The notes below the pieces were generated by a model, which worked only from the letters and a program-made list of their open reading frames with translations, was not told where the DNA came from and made no database searches. From Chloroflexia bacterium (GTDB taxonomy: Bacteria > Chloroflexota > Chloroflexia > Thermobaculales > Thermobaculaceae), in assembly GCA_030446765.1 (NCBI GenBank), contig JAUJMR010000004.1, positions 114,606 to 150,816 of the forward strand: a DNA stretch of 36,211 nucleotides, written 5' to 3'. The translations under genes were made by a program, and so were the position numbers. Shown piece by piece: positions 28,215 through 36,211 of the stretch. How positions within the stretch are numbered: the first letter of the stretch is position 1; each line of letters starts with the position of its first letter.

Positions 28215-29378
28215 ATGGCGGTACAGCACGACGGGACGACCACGGCTTCCCCGCCGGATGCACACGATGAATATATGCGGGAAGCTCTCTCCCTGGCGCG
28301 GCTCGCGCTCGGCCGGACTGCCCCAAACCCTGCCGTGGGCGCCATCGTGGTCCGCGATGGTTCGGTCGTCGGGCGCGGCCACACCGAGCCAGCGGGCGGT
28401 CCCCACGCGGAGGTTGTCGCGCTGCGGGAAGCGGGGGAACTCGCACGGGGCGCGTCCCTGTACGTGACCCTAGAGCCCTGTGCACACTGGGGCCGGACGC
28501 CCCCGTGCGTGGACACGGTCCTCGCCGCCGGCGTGCGGAAAGTCTTCATCGCCACCGCCGACCCCAACCCCGTAGCGGGCGGCGGCATCGGGCGGCTCCG
28601 TGACGGCGGCGTTGGGGTGCGAGTTGGCCCGTGCGAGCACGAGGCACGGCAGTTGAACGAGGGCTTCCTCAAGCGCATCTCCAGCGGGCTGCCCTTCGTG
28701 ATCGCGAAGTACGCGATGACGCTCGACGGCCGCATCGCCACCCGTACGGGCAACTCACGATGGATCACCGGTGAGGAGGCGCGGCGAGAGGTCCACCGCC
28801 TCCGCGATCAAGTCGACGGCATCGTGGTCGGCGCGGGCACGATAGCCGTGGACGACCCCGAGCTCACGACGCGCCTGCCCGGTGACCAGGCGGGGGCGGG
28901 AGGGCCGCACCAGCCGCTCCGCATTGTGCTCGACGGCTCGGGAAGGACACGGGCATCCGCGAGGGTACTCGGTCCGAATCTCCCTGGCCGCACGCTCATC
29001 GCCTGCACGACCGCCACGCCCCCCGGACGGATGCGGGAGTGGCAGGAGGCGGGGGTCGAGACGCTCGTATTCCAGGGTGATGGCATGCGGGTTCCCGTGC
29101 GCACCCTGCTGGAGGCGCTCAGGGAACGCGGCCTAAATACGGTGCTTATCGAGGGTGGCGGCGAGACGCTGTACTCGTTCCTCGCAGAAGGACTCATAGA
29201 TCGCGTGCAGGCGTACATCGCGCCGAAGCTTGCGGGCGGTCGTGAGGCGCCTGGTCCGTTCGGTGGCGCGGGCATCCGCACAATGGACGAGGCGTGGTCG
29301 CTGCGCGAGGTGGTGATACGGAGCTTTGGATCGGATCTACGCGTGGACGGCTACGTCGATTACGAAGCGACAGGTTAG
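28215..29378 (+). CDS. ribD: Bifunctional riboflavin deaminase/reductase RibD
   Basis: RibD deaminates the GTP-cyclohydrolase II product and reduces its ribosyl side chain. The N-terminal deaminase domain (residues about 18-155) has the zinc ligands His64 (with Glu66, HAE), Cys89 and Cys98 (PCAHWGRTPPC). The reductase domain (about 160-380) shows KYAMTLDGRIATRTGNSRWITG, DGIVVGAGT and LIEGGGETL. The length of 387 residues is normal. It begins 25 bp after the terminator, with AAGGA as the ribosome binding site, and is the first gene of the riboflavin operon under FMN-riboswitch control. Confidence 0.96.
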   Translation: MAVQHDGTTTASPPDAHDEYMREALSLARLALGRTAPNPAVGAIVVRDGSVVGRGHTEPAGGPHAEVVALREAGELARGASLYVTLEPCAHWGRTPPCVDTVLAAGVRKVFIATADPNPVAGGGIGRLRDGGVGVRVGPCEHEARQLNEGFLKRISSGLPFVIAKYAMTLDGRIATRTGNSRWITGEEARREVHRLRDQVDGIVVGAGTIAVDDPELTTRLPGDQAGAGGPHQPLRIVLDGSGRTRASARVLGPNLPGRTLIACTTATPPGRMREWQEAGVETLVFQGDGMRVPVRTLLEALRERGLNTVLIEGGGETLYSFLAEGLIDRVQAYIAPKLAGGREAPGPFGGAGIRTMDEAWSLREVVIRSFGSDLRVDGYVDYEATG

Positions 29379-29386
29379 GAGGGGAG

Positions 29387-30085
29387 ATGTTCAGCGGTAT
29401 TGTTGAGGAGATAGGAATCCTGCGGGAGGTCCGGCTGGAGGGTGAGCCGAAACGGCTCGTCTTCGCTTGTCGAGATGTGCTCGAGGGTGTGCGCGTCGGC
29501 GATAGCATCGCGGTCAACGGCGTGTGCCTGACGGTGGAAAGCTTCGACGAAGGGTCGTTCACCACCGGAGTGATGCCCGAGACGCTACGCCGGACGGACC
29601 TGGGCCAGCTTGGTCCGGGCGCGGGGGTCAACCTGGAGCGCTCCGTCCCCGCGGGGGGGCGGGTCGGGGGGCACTTCGTTCAGGGGCACGTGGATGGCAC
29701 GGGAGAGCTACTGGAGATGCGGCCCGACGGCGCGGCCGTTATCGTCAAAATCGGGGTGTCACCCCGGCTCGCGCGCTACATCGTCGAGAAGGGGTACGTC
29801 GCCGTGGACGGGACGAGTCTCACGGTAGTTGATGCGGGGGTGGACTACTTCACCGTCTCGCTCGTCTACCACACGCAAGAAAACATCACACTGCCGAGGA
29901 AGAGTACGGGCGACCTCGTGAACATCGAGATCGACGTACTCGCGAAGTATGCGGAGCGGTTCGCAGAGGCCGGCGAGGCACTGCCGGCCGATACGCGCGA
30001 ACTAGCGAGCCGGGTTGGACTGACGTTGGAACGATTACCCAACGGCGGGAAGGGAGACGGCGATGCCGCTTGCGACGGTCGCTGA
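29387..30085 (+). CDS. ribE: Riboflavin synthase, alpha subunit (RibE/RibC)
   Basis: This enzyme condenses two 6,7-dimethyl-8-ribityllumazine molecules to riboflavin. Two lumazine-binding barrels are evident: MFSGIVEEIG with SIAVNGVCLTV in the first, and GGHFVQGHVDGTG with VAVDGTSLTV in the second. I use ATG 29387, where AGGAGGGGAG starts right at the ribD stop, not the longer open frame into ribD. The product has 232 residues, a little longer than the usual 200-215, because of a C-terminal tail. Its last 23 bp overlap ribB. Confidence 0.95.
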   Translation: MFSGIVEEIGILREVRLEGEPKRLVFACRDVLEGVRVGDSIAVNGVCLTVESFDEGSFTTGVMPETLRRTDLGQLGPGAGVNLERSVPAGGRVGGHFVQGHVDGTGELLEMRPDGAAVIVKIGVSPRLARYIVEKGYVAVDGTSLTVVDAGVDYFTVSLVYHTQENITLPRKSTGDLVNIEIDVLAKYAERFAEAGEALPADTRELASRVGLTLERLPNGGKGDGDAACDGR

Positions 30086-31121
30086 GTCGCTGGAGGAGCT
30101 GCGCTCGGGCAGGTTCGTGATCGTGGTGGATGATGAGCAGCGCGAGAATGAGGGCGACCTGGTGATCGCGGCTGAGCACACCACGCCCGAGGCGATCAAT
30201 TTCATGGCGCGGGAGGGGCGCGGCCTGATCTGTCTGGCGATGACGGCTGAGCGCCTCGACAGCCTGGGGATCCCGCTCATGGTGCCTCCGGGGCGCAACA
30301 CCTCCCCGTATGGTACCGCCTACACCATCTCCGTAGAGGCTCGGCAGGGCATCACGACAGGCATCTCCGCGCACGACCGCGCCACGACGGTTCGGGTAAT
30401 GGCGGACCCGGCTACTCGCCCCGAAGACTTCGCCATGCCGGGGCATGTTTTCCCGCTGCGCGCCCGAGAAGGAGGGGTGCTGGAGCGGCCGGGTCACACG
30501 GAGGCTTCCGTCGACCTCACGCGGCTGGCCGGCATGCTCCCCGCAGCCGTCATCTGCGAGATTATGGCCAAGGACGGCAAGATGGCGCGCATACCGGAAC
30601 TCGAGCGCTTCGCCGCGGAGCACGGCCTGAAGATCGTGACCATCTCGGACCTCGTCGCCTACTGTGGGGCGAGAGAGAGTGCGCCCACACGCGCCTCAAC
30701 GGTGGACCTGCCCACGCGACACGGGCGCTTCACGCTGATCGCGTACCCCGAGTCCCGCGATCGAGAGCCGAACCTCGCGCTGGTCCGCGGCGACTTGCCG
30801 GGAGGCAAGCCGCCTCTCGGCGCCGGACGGCGCCGCCGGCAGGCCGGGCCCGCGCCAACGCGGAACCGGGGACGGCCCGCTCACGCGCCCGCCTCCTCCG
30901 CCCCGCGGGCGGACTCCGCGCGGCACGGAGGCGGCCAGCGCAGGTCGAGGCCGAAGGTCTCGGCGAACGCCTCGGCACAGACGGGGGCAACGTCGTCGAC
31001 GGAGACCGGGCGGCCGAGCAACCGGGCGAGGGACGTGACGCCCCGGTCGGGGATGCCGCAGGGGATGACGCTGCCAAAGTACGACAGGTCCGGGTCGACG
31101 TTGAGGGCGAAGCCGTGGTAG
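30063..31121 (+). CDS. ribB: 3,4-dihydroxy-2-butanone-4-phosphate synthase RibB with a truncated GTP cyclohydrolase II (RibA) domain
   Basis: The DHBPS domain (residues about 1-205) is complete: VDDEQRENEGDLVIAAE (23-39), GLICLAMT, GHVFPLRAREGGVLERPGHTEASVDL and CEIMAKDGKMAR. The second domain starts as in RibBA fusions (RHGRFTLIAYP, ALVRGDLPGGKP) but stops matching after about residue 250 (nt 30812), before any zinc-binding cysteines. What follows, to residue 352, is Arg/Pro/Ala-rich read-through antisense to lipB. Thus no cyclohydrolase activity is possible from this copy. Normal RibBA has about 400 residues. ribH is absent after it. The junction coincides with a GC rise. Confidence 0.85.
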   Translation: MPLATVAESLEELRSGRFVIVVDDEQRENEGDLVIAAEHTTPEAINFMAREGRGLICLAMTAERLDSLGIPLMVPPGRNTSPYGTAYTISVEARQGITTGISAHDRATTVRVMADPATRPEDFAMPGHVFPLRAREGGVLERPGHTEASVDLTRLAGMLPAAVICEIMAKDGKMARIPELERFAAEHGLKIVTISDLVAYCGARESAPTRASTVDLPTRHGRFTLIAYPESRDREPNLALVRGDLPGGKPPLGAGRRRRQAGPAPTRNRGRPAHAPASSAPRADSARHGGGQRRSRPKVSANASAQTGATSSTETGRPSNRARDVTPRSGMPQGMTLPKYDRSGSTLRAKPW

Positions 31122-31642
31122 GCCACGCCCCGGGTGATCCGGACCCCGATCGCTGCCAGCTTCTCCTCCCCAACCCACGCGCCGGTCAAGCCCGGCACGG
31201 TGGCGGCTTCCACCCCGAACCGGGCCGCCGTCCGGATCAACGCCGCCTCCAACCCCCGCACGTAGTCGCGGGCGCCGAGGCACAGCCGGGCGAGGGCGAC
31301 GATCGGGTAGCCGACCAACTGACCCGGGCCGTGGTAGGTGACGTCGCCGCCCCGGTCGACCTCGTGGTAGGCGGCCCCGAGGGACCGGAGCACGGCCCCG
31401 TCCACCAGCAGGTGCCGGCGGGCGCCCCGGCGGCCGTTGGTGTAGACGTGCCCGTGCTCGAGCAGCAGCAGGAGGTCGCCCAGTTCGCCCCGCTGCCGCG
31501 CGGCCGCGAGCGCTCGCTGCCGCTCCCACATCGGCAGGTACGGGACCGAGCCGGGGAGGCGGGAGGCCGTGATCGCGCGCGGGGCGGACGCCGCGGCAAG
31601 GAAATCCACGGCCCGGACATCCGAGAAGCCGGCGTCGACCAT
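30881..31642 (-). CDS. lipB: Octanoyl-[acyl carrier protein] transferase LipB
   Basis: LipB moves octanoate from ACP to lipoyl domains. Motifs present: LLLLEHGHVYTNGRRG (residues 57-73), DRGGDVTYHGPGQLVGYP, the active-site Lys161 in EEKLAAIGVR, and Cys195 in VIPCGIPDRGVTSL, the acyl acceptor. The 253-residue protein starts at ATG 31642, two bases after the lipA stop (31645), so lipA and lipB form a coupled pair transcribed leftward. Its 3' end is overlapped antisense by the read-through of the truncated ribBA. GC is clearly higher than in the riboflavin genes. Confidence 0.95.
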   Translation of the reverse strand: MVDAGFSDVRAVDFLAAASAPRAITASRLPGSVPYLPMWERQRALAAARQRGELGDLLLLLEHGHVYTNGRRGARRHLLVDGAVLRSLGAAYHEVDRGGDVTYHGPGQLVGYPIVALARLCLGARDYVRGLEAALIRTAARFGVEAATVPGLTGAWVGEEKLAAIGVRITRGVAYHGFALNVDPDLSYFGSVIPCGIPDRGVTSLARLLGRPVSVDDVAPVCAEAFAETFGLDLRWPPPCRAESARGAEEAGA

Positions 31643-31644
31643 CG

Positions 31645-32646
31645 TCAGTCCGCCGCGTCGACGTGCCCGCCCCGGTCCTTGCGCCGCAGCCGCGCGAGCT
31701 GGTCGCCCGCGTGGTAGGAGGAGCGCACGAGCGGTCCGGATTCGACGTGGCGGATCCCGATCTCCTCGCCGGCCCGCTTCAACTCGGCGAACTCCTCCGG
31801 AGTGTAGTAGCGGTCGAGGGGGGCGTGGCGCTGCGACGGCGGCAGGTACTGGCCGACGGTGAGAACGTCGGTACCCACGGCGCTCAGGTCGCGCATCACC
31901 CCCAGCAGCTCGTCGTGGCGCTCGCCCAGGCCGACCATCACGCCCGACTTGGTCAGGACGGCGGGGTCGATCGCCTTGGCGCGGCGGAGGAGCTCCAGGC
32001 TCACCCCGTAGGAGTCCCAGGGCTGGATCTGCCGGAAGAGGCGGGGCACGGTCTCGACGTTGTGGTTGAGGACGTCGGGCCCGGCGGCGAGCACGGTCGC
32101 GAGGGCCTCCGGGTTCCCCCCGAAGTCGGGGATCAGGACCTCGACCCCGCACCCCGGCACCGCCGCCCGGATCTCCCGGATCGTCTCGGCGAAGATGGCC
32201 GCGCCGCCGTCGGCGAGCTCGTCGCGGGTGACCGAGGTCACCACGGCGTACCGCAGCCCCATCGCGCGCACCGCCGTCGCCACGCGCTTCGGCTCCTCGC
32301 GGTCGAGGTGCGTCGGCCGGCCCCACTTGATGGCGCAGAAGCGGCAGGCGCGGGTGCAGGTGTCGCCCAGGATCATGAAGGTCGCCGTCCGCTGATTCCA
32401 GCATTCGTAGATGTTGGGGCAGCGCGCCTCCTCGCAGACCGTGTGCAGGTCCAGGCCGCGCGCGATCCCCTTGATCTCCCGATAGTGCTCCCCGTGCTGG
32501 AGCCGGACCTTGAGCCATTCCGGCTTCTTCTCACGTGGGACCGGAGCTTCTCCCTCCCTCGGGATGATCCGGATCACCTGCTCCCCCGGCCGCAAGCCAC
32601 GCTCCCCCTCGTGGTCCTGCACGGCCTTCTGGTTCGGGTAACGCAT
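31645..32646 (-). CDS. lipA: Lipoyl synthase LipA
   Basis: A radical SAM enzyme that inserts two sulfurs into octanoyl groups. It carries both iron-sulfur sites: the auxiliary CX4CX5C (Cys71, Cys76, Cys82) and the radical SAM CX3CX2C (Cys97, Cys101, Cys104). The C-terminal RSSYHAGD serine motif that ligates the auxiliary cluster is also present. I place the start at ATG 32646 (333 residues, normal). GAGGAGAA sits 8 to 11 bases upstream; the longer open frame extends another 59 unlikely residues. It is followed directly by lipB, completing the endogenous lipoate pathway. Confidence 0.96.
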   Translation of the reverse strand: MRYPNQKAVQDHEGERGLRPGEQVIRIIPREGEAPVPREKKPEWLKVRLQHGEHYREIKGIARGLDLHTVCEEARCPNIYECWNQRTATFMILGDTCTRACRFCAIKWGRPTHLDREEPKRVATAVRAMGLRYAVVTSVTRDELADGGAAIFAETIREIRAAVPGCGVEVLIPDFGGNPEALATVLAAGPDVLNHNVETVPRLFRQIQPWDSYGVSLELLRRAKAIDPAVLTKSGVMVGLGERHDELLGVMRDLSAVGTDVLTVGQYLPPSQRHAPLDRYYTPEEFAELKRAGEEIGIRHVESGPLVRSSYHAGDQLARLRRKDRGGHVDAAD

Positions 32647-32819
32647 GACCCTAATTCTCCTCGGCGGCGCCTCGCTGCCCGTGGAACGGGGAGGGGCCGC
32701 GCCATAAACGATCGGCACAAGTCGAGATTGCGGTTGCCGCGGAGCGTTCGGGACCACCCCCGTCCGCGGATCGTCGCCCGCCCCAAGCGTCGACCACCAT
32801 GCGGATCGGCAGGACCGCC

Positions 32820-33470
32820 TCACTCCTGCCGCGGTTGACGCGCGCCGGACGGGGCCGGGTCAACCCCCGGGAGCAGGCGCCAGGCCGAGGGCAGGGCGGA
32901 GGCGGCGAGCAAGAGCTTCACGGCGTCGCCCGGGACGAACGGCAGCAGCCCGAGGGGCACCGCCCGCTCGGCCCCGACGTAGAGGGTCAGCCACGGCAGG
33001 CCTCCCAGGTAGATCACCGCCTCCCCGACCAGCATCGCCGCCGCGGCCCCCCGGAACCGACGGTCCCAGCCGCGCTCGGCGAGGAGGCCCACCGCGACGG
33101 CGGCGAAGGGGTAGGCGAAGAGGTAGCCGGCGCTCGGGCCCACGATCACCGGCACGCCCGCTGCTGACGGGCTCCAGGCGCTGGTGCCGCCGGCGAAGAC
33201 CGGCAGCCCGGCCAGCCCTTCCAACAGGTACACCCCCATGGCCAGCGCACCGCGACGGGGGCCGAGCAGGGCGCCGGCCAGGAGCACGCCGAGGGTCTGG
33301 CCGGTGATCGGCACGGGCGTGAACGGCAGCGGGATCGCGACGCGGGCGAGCAGGGGCATCAACGCCGCGAAGGCGAGGACGAGGAGTGCTTCCCGTGCCA
33401 GCCCACGGCGTCCCGGCAGCACCTCGTCCAGCAGCGTCCCCAACCGCGCGTTCCGGGCATCGACCGCCAT
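32820..33470 (-). CDS. bioY: Biotin transporter substrate-binding subunit BioY
   Basis: BioY is the biotin-specific S component of an ECF transporter. The 216-residue protein has the hallmark [18 protein letters not shown] followed by [28 protein letters not shown], and a [14 protein letters not shown] helix. Six membrane segments are expected. No ATPase or EcfT (bioMN) is beside it, so it would rely on a shared module or act alone. It lies between cofGH and lipA on the same strand, in a small set of cofactor genes. Confidence 0.93.
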   Translation of the reverse strand: MAVDARNARLGTLLDEVLPGRRGLAREALLVLAFAALMPLLARVAIPLPFTPVPITGQTLGVLLAGALLGPRRGALAMGVYLLEGLAGLPVFAGGTSAWSPSAAGVPVIVGPSAGYLFAYPFAAVAVGLLAERGWDRRFRGAAAAMLVGEAVIYLGGLPWLTLYVGAERAVPLGLLPFVPGDAVKLLLAASALPSAWRLLPGVDPAPSGARQPRQE

Positions 33471-33551
33471 GATCCCGCTCTCCTTGCCGATGTTCGCCCT
33501 TCCGTGGGCCGCGCAGGGCGCGCTTTACGCCAAGCCCTTCGTCCCCGTTGG

Positions 33552-35996
33552 CTATCCGGCGCCGGCCCGGACGACATCACGCCGGCTCGGCGTCTGGACC
33601 ACAGGCAGCAGGGGCGGCGCGGCGAACGAGGCCCATCGGCGCTCCTCCGGGACCGGCCCATAGAGGGTGGTCCGCTGGGTCGGCTCGCGCCCGAGCGAGC
33701 GGATGATCTCCTCCATCCGCTCCGGCGGCAGCTCCTGGCCGTGCTCGCCCCCGGCGGCGCGGGTGATGCTCTCGTTCATCAGCGTGCCGCCGAGGTCGTT
33801 GGCGCCGGACCGGAGGCAGGCCTTCACCCCGTCGACGCCCATCTTCACCCAGGACACTTGGATGTTCGTGATCTTGGGGTGCAGCACGAGCCGGGCGACG
33901 GCGTGCATCAGCACGGCCTCGCGGAAGGTCGGGCCCTTCCGCGCCTTCCCCTTGAGGTAGACCGGCGCCTCCATGTGCACGAACGGCAACGGCACGAACT
34001 CGGTGAAGCCGCCCGTGCGCGCCTGCAGCCCCCTGAGCCGGAGGAGGTGGCGGGCCCAGGAGATCGGTCGCTCAAGGTGCCCGTACATGATGGTCGAGGT
34101 CGTGCGGATGCCGAGCGCGTGCGCCTCCGCCATCACCTCCAGCCACTGGTCGGTGTTGATCTTGTCGGGACAGAGGGTGGCGCGGACCTCGTCGTCGAGC
34201 ACCTCCGCGGCCGTCCCCGGTAGCGTGCCCAATCCCTCGTCCCGGAGCCGGGTCAGGAAGGCTGGCACGTCGGTCCCCAGCGTCTGCGCGCCCTGCCAGA
34301 CCTCGAGCGGGGAGAAGGCGTGGACGTGGATGCCGGGGACGGCCGCCTTCACGGCGCGGCAGATCTCGAGGTACGTCTCGCCCGTGTACCGCGGGTGGAT
34401 GCCCCCCTGCATGCAGACCTCGGTCGCGCCGCGGTCCCACGCCTCGCGGGCCCGGCGGGCAACCTCGTCGACCCCCAGGTCGTAGGGCGTCCCCCGCAGG
34501 TTCTCGCTCAGCTTGCCCTTGGAGAAGGCGCAGAACTGGCAGCGGAAGTAGCAGATGTTCGTGTAGTTGATGTTGCGGTTCACCGCGTAGGAGACGGTGT
34601 CGCCGCTCACCCGCCGCCGCAGCTCGTCGGCCGCGGCGCAGACCGCATCGAACTCGTCGCCGCGCGCCCCGAACAGCCGCACCACCTCGGCCTCGGCGAG
34701 TGCCGTTCCTGCCGCCGCCTTGCCGAGGACCTCGACCAAGTCCGCGCCAACGCCGTTCCCCCACGACCGCTGGGGCACGGCCCCCTCGGCGGCGTAGGCG
34801 TCGGGGATCGGCACCTCCGCCCCCGGCCACCAGTCCTCGCGGGCGTAGCCCTCGCCATCGATGGCGCGTAGGACGTGCGGCACGAGCGGCTCGTCCTGCC
34901 AGCGCGTCGCCTCGAGCGCGTACCGCGGGTAGACCGCCAGTCGCTCGACCAGCAGCTTGCCCGCGGACGCGGTACGCCGCCGCAACTCCTCGAGGTGCGG
35001 CCACGGCGCCTCGGGGTTGACGTGGTCCGGGGTGACGGGCGAGACCCCGCCCCAGTCGTTCAGGCCGGCGGCGATCAGGCGCGGGTAGGCGTTCGGGCTG
35101 AGGTTGGGCGGGGCCTGGATGGTGACCGACGGCCCGAAGACGATGCGGGCCACGGCGACCGTCCAGAGGAGGTCGTCCAGATCGGGCTCCGGGGCGCGAG
35201 CCATTCGGGTGCCCGGCTTGGCCCGGAAGTTCTGGACGATGATCTCCTGGATGTGGCCGTACCGACGGTGCAGGTCCCGAAGGGCGAGCAGCGACTCCAC
35301 GCGCTCCAGCCTCGTCTCGCCGATGCCGATGAGGATGCCGGAGGTGAACGGCACCCGCAGTTCCCCGGCCAGCCGGATCGTTTCGAGGCGGGCGGCGGGG
35401 CGCTTGTCCGGGGAGCCGTGGTGCGGCCCGCCCCGCTCGCCCAACCGCTCGGAGGCGCTCTCGAGCATGATCCCCTGCGAGACGGACACGCGCCGCAGCG
35501 CCGCGATCTCCCCTCCCGTCAGCACGCCCGGGTTGACGTGGGGGAGCAGGCCGGTCTCGCGCAGGACCAGCTCGGCGGCCTCGGCCAGGTACGAGACCGT
35601 CGTCTCGTGCCCGAGTTCGGCCAGCTCCCGGGCGGCGGCCTTGTAGCGCCGTTCGGGCTTGTCCCCGAGGGTGAAGAGGGCCTCCTTGCAGCCGGCCGCC
35701 GCCCCAGCCCGGGCGATGGCGAGAACGTCGTCGCGGGAGAGATAGGCACGCTCGCCGGGCCGCGGCGGCTGGGCAAAGGTGCAGTAGTGGCAGACGTCGC
35801 GGCAGAGCTGGGTAAGAGGGATGAACACCTTGCGGGAGTAGGAAACCAAGTTGCCGTGGCCGCGGTCCCGCAGGAGCGCCGCCGCCTCGAGCAGGGGGCC
35901 GAGATCCGCCGCTTCGGCGAGGAGGAGCGCCTCCGCGTCCGTCGGCTCCCGGCCGTTTTGCGCTGCTAGGATGACCGGGTGACGTCGCGCGTTCAC
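33552..35996 (-). CDS. fbiC: FO synthase, fused CofG-CofH (FbiC)
   Basis: This enzyme makes the deazaflavin FO of coenzyme F420 from tyrosine and the riboflavin intermediate. One 814-residue chain holds two radical SAM halves. The CofG half has Cys65, Cys69 and Cys72 (CRDVCHYC), ALFTLGDKPE and ASERL. The CofH half has Cys482, Cys486 and Cys489 (CYFRCQFC), VCMQGGIHP and TSTIMYGH. Such fusions are typical of Actinobacteria and Chloroflexota; archaea and cyanobacteria use two proteins. The start GTG at 35996 follows no strong Shine-Dalgarno. Riboflavin genes supplying its substrate lie 3 kb away, but on the other side of the GC change. Confidence 0.96.
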   Translation of the reverse strand: MNARRHPVILAAQNGREPTDAEALLLAEAADLGPLLEAAALLRDRGHGNLVSYSRKVFIPLTQLCRDVCHYCTFAQPPRPGERAYLSRDDVLAIARAGAAAGCKEALFTLGDKPERRYKAAARELAELGHETTVSYLAEAAELVLRETGLLPHVNPGVLTGGEIAALRRVSVSQGIMLESASERLGERGGPHHGSPDKRPAARLETIRLAGELRVPFTSGILIGIGETRLERVESLLALRDLHRRYGHIQEIIVQNFRAKPGTRMARAPEPDLDDLLWTVAVARIVFGPSVTIQAPPNLSPNAYPRLIAAGLNDWGGVSPVTPDHVNPEAPWPHLEELRRRTASAGKLLVERLAVYPRYALEATRWQDEPLVPHVLRAIDGEGYAREDWWPGAEVPIPDAYAAEGAVPQRSWGNGVGADLVEVLGKAAAGTALAEAEVVRLFGARGDEFDAVCAAADELRRRVSGDTVSYAVNRNINYTNICYFRCQFCAFSKGKLSENLRGTPYDLGVDEVARRAREAWDRGATEVCMQGGIHPRYTGETYLEICRAVKAAVPGIHVHAFSPLEVWQGAQTLGTDVPAFLTRLRDEGLGTLPGTAAEVLDDEVRATLCPDKINTDQWLEVMAEAHALGIRTTSTIMYGHLERPISWARHLLRLRGLQARTGGFTEFVPLPFVHMEAPVYLKGKARKGPTFREAVLMHAVARLVLHPKITNIQVSWVKMGVDGVKACLRSGANDLGGTLMNESITRAAGGEHGQELPPERMEEIIRSLGREPTQRTTLYGPVPEERRWASFAAPPLLPVVQTPSRRDVVRAGAG

Positions 35997-35998
35997 GG

Positions 35999-36211
35999 CT
36001 ACAATCCTCCCGTCGGGCGCATCCCGCCCGGCGTCCGATCCGGGTTAGGCCGGCCATGCCCGAAGGTCCGTGCGGCTGGGGTAACCCCGTTGTCCACGCA
36101 CCTGCCCCGTTCCCCAAGGTCCGAAACTGCGTGCACCTTCTCCAAGAGACTTACGGCGTCGGCGAGGCGACCGGCGTCGAGACGGGCGCGGGCAGCAGCG
36201 CCGTCGTGAAC
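35999..36211 (-). CDS. Partial C-terminal end of an unknown protein (cut by window edge)
   Basis: An open frame enters from the right edge and ends at TAG 35999-36001, just before cofGH. It includes an Ala/Leu helix stretch, AAARARLDAGRLADAVSLLEKV, that looks like a tetratricopeptide-type helix pair, followed by a less structured tail. No family can be named from 70 residues, and the frame may be fortuitous in such GC-rich sequence. Confidence 0.3.
   Translation of the reverse strand, partial: VHDGAAARARLDAGRLADAVSLLEKVHAVSDLGERGRCVDNGVTPAARTFGHGRPNPDRTPGGMRPTGGL

Noticed and set aside
27804-28406. 200-codon minus-strand frame across the riboswitch
   Set aside because: It runs antisense through the RFN aptamer, terminator and ribD start; those elements explain the sequence.
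30881-32518. 545-codon frame reading through lipA into lipB
   Set aside because: lipA occupies another frame with all its cysteines; only the last 253 codons of this frame are a real gene (lipB).
34875-35969. 364-codon plus-strand frame opposite cofGH
   Set aside because: Antisense shadow of the CofG half, with no independent start signal or family resemblance.
34072-36117. 681-codon minus-strand frame overlapping cofGH
   Set aside because: Arg/Gly/Pro-rich out-of-frame shadow of the FO synthase gene.

Overview
The window is a GC-rich bacterial segment. Fused cofGH (F420), an ergothioneine gene set, lipA/lipB, bioY, a PiT transporter and many aldo/keto reductases and SDRs together suggest Chloroflexota (Thermomicrobia-like) or a deep actinobacterial relative. 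This is inference from gene content; there is no rRNA or other marker gene here.

Layout. 0-2 kb: two minus-strand aldo/keto reductases. 2.2-5.1 kb: a broken sugar-nucleotide epimerase, then a scrambled IS256-family element. 5.4-9 kb: egtA (frameshifted), egtB and egtC of ergothioneine biosynthesis. 9.4-12.5 kb (+): broken genes for a DsbA-like protein, a CoA-disulfide-reductase-type flavoprotein, a membrane-anchored peroxiredoxin and a small membrane protein. 12.6-17.4 kb (-): a tightly packed, heavily frameshifted operon reading peroxiredoxin-like, Tes-type radical SAM protein, ArsM-like methyltransferase, PiT transporter, TVP38/DedA membrane protein. 17.4-21.7 kb (-): intact NAD(P)HX epimerase, AKR fragment, AKR, DUF2255, zinc ADH and a damaged SDR. 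The SDR is joined head-to-head to a 5'-truncated AraC regulator (+). 22.4-24.7 kb (-): a large secreted glycoside-hydrolase-like protein with LamG and FN3 domains. 24.9-27.6 kb (+): methyltransferase, zinc dehydrogenase and SDR. 27.9-30.8 kb (+): riboflavin operon with promoter, FMN riboswitch, terminator, ribD, ribE and ribB plus the start of a ribA domain. 30.8-36.2 kb (-): cofGH, bioY, lipA and lipB, with visibly higher GC.

The genes fall into low-molecular-weight thiol and redox defence (egtABC, DsbA, CoADR, two peroxiredoxins), small oxidoreductases, and cofactor supply (riboflavin/FMN, lipoate, biotin, F420). The best candidate for an undescribed system is the coupled Tes-like radical SAM / SCC methyltransferase / PiT / TVP38 operon.

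The main caveat is frameshifts. Genes at 2.2-6.0, 9.4-17.4 and 20.8-21.7 kb break repeatedly while their catalytic motifs and start/stop overlaps survive, and neighbouring genes are perfectly open. This looks at least as much like locally poor sequence as like true gene decay. The truncated ribA domain at about 30.81 kb, beside a GC change, may be a rearrangement or an assembly join.
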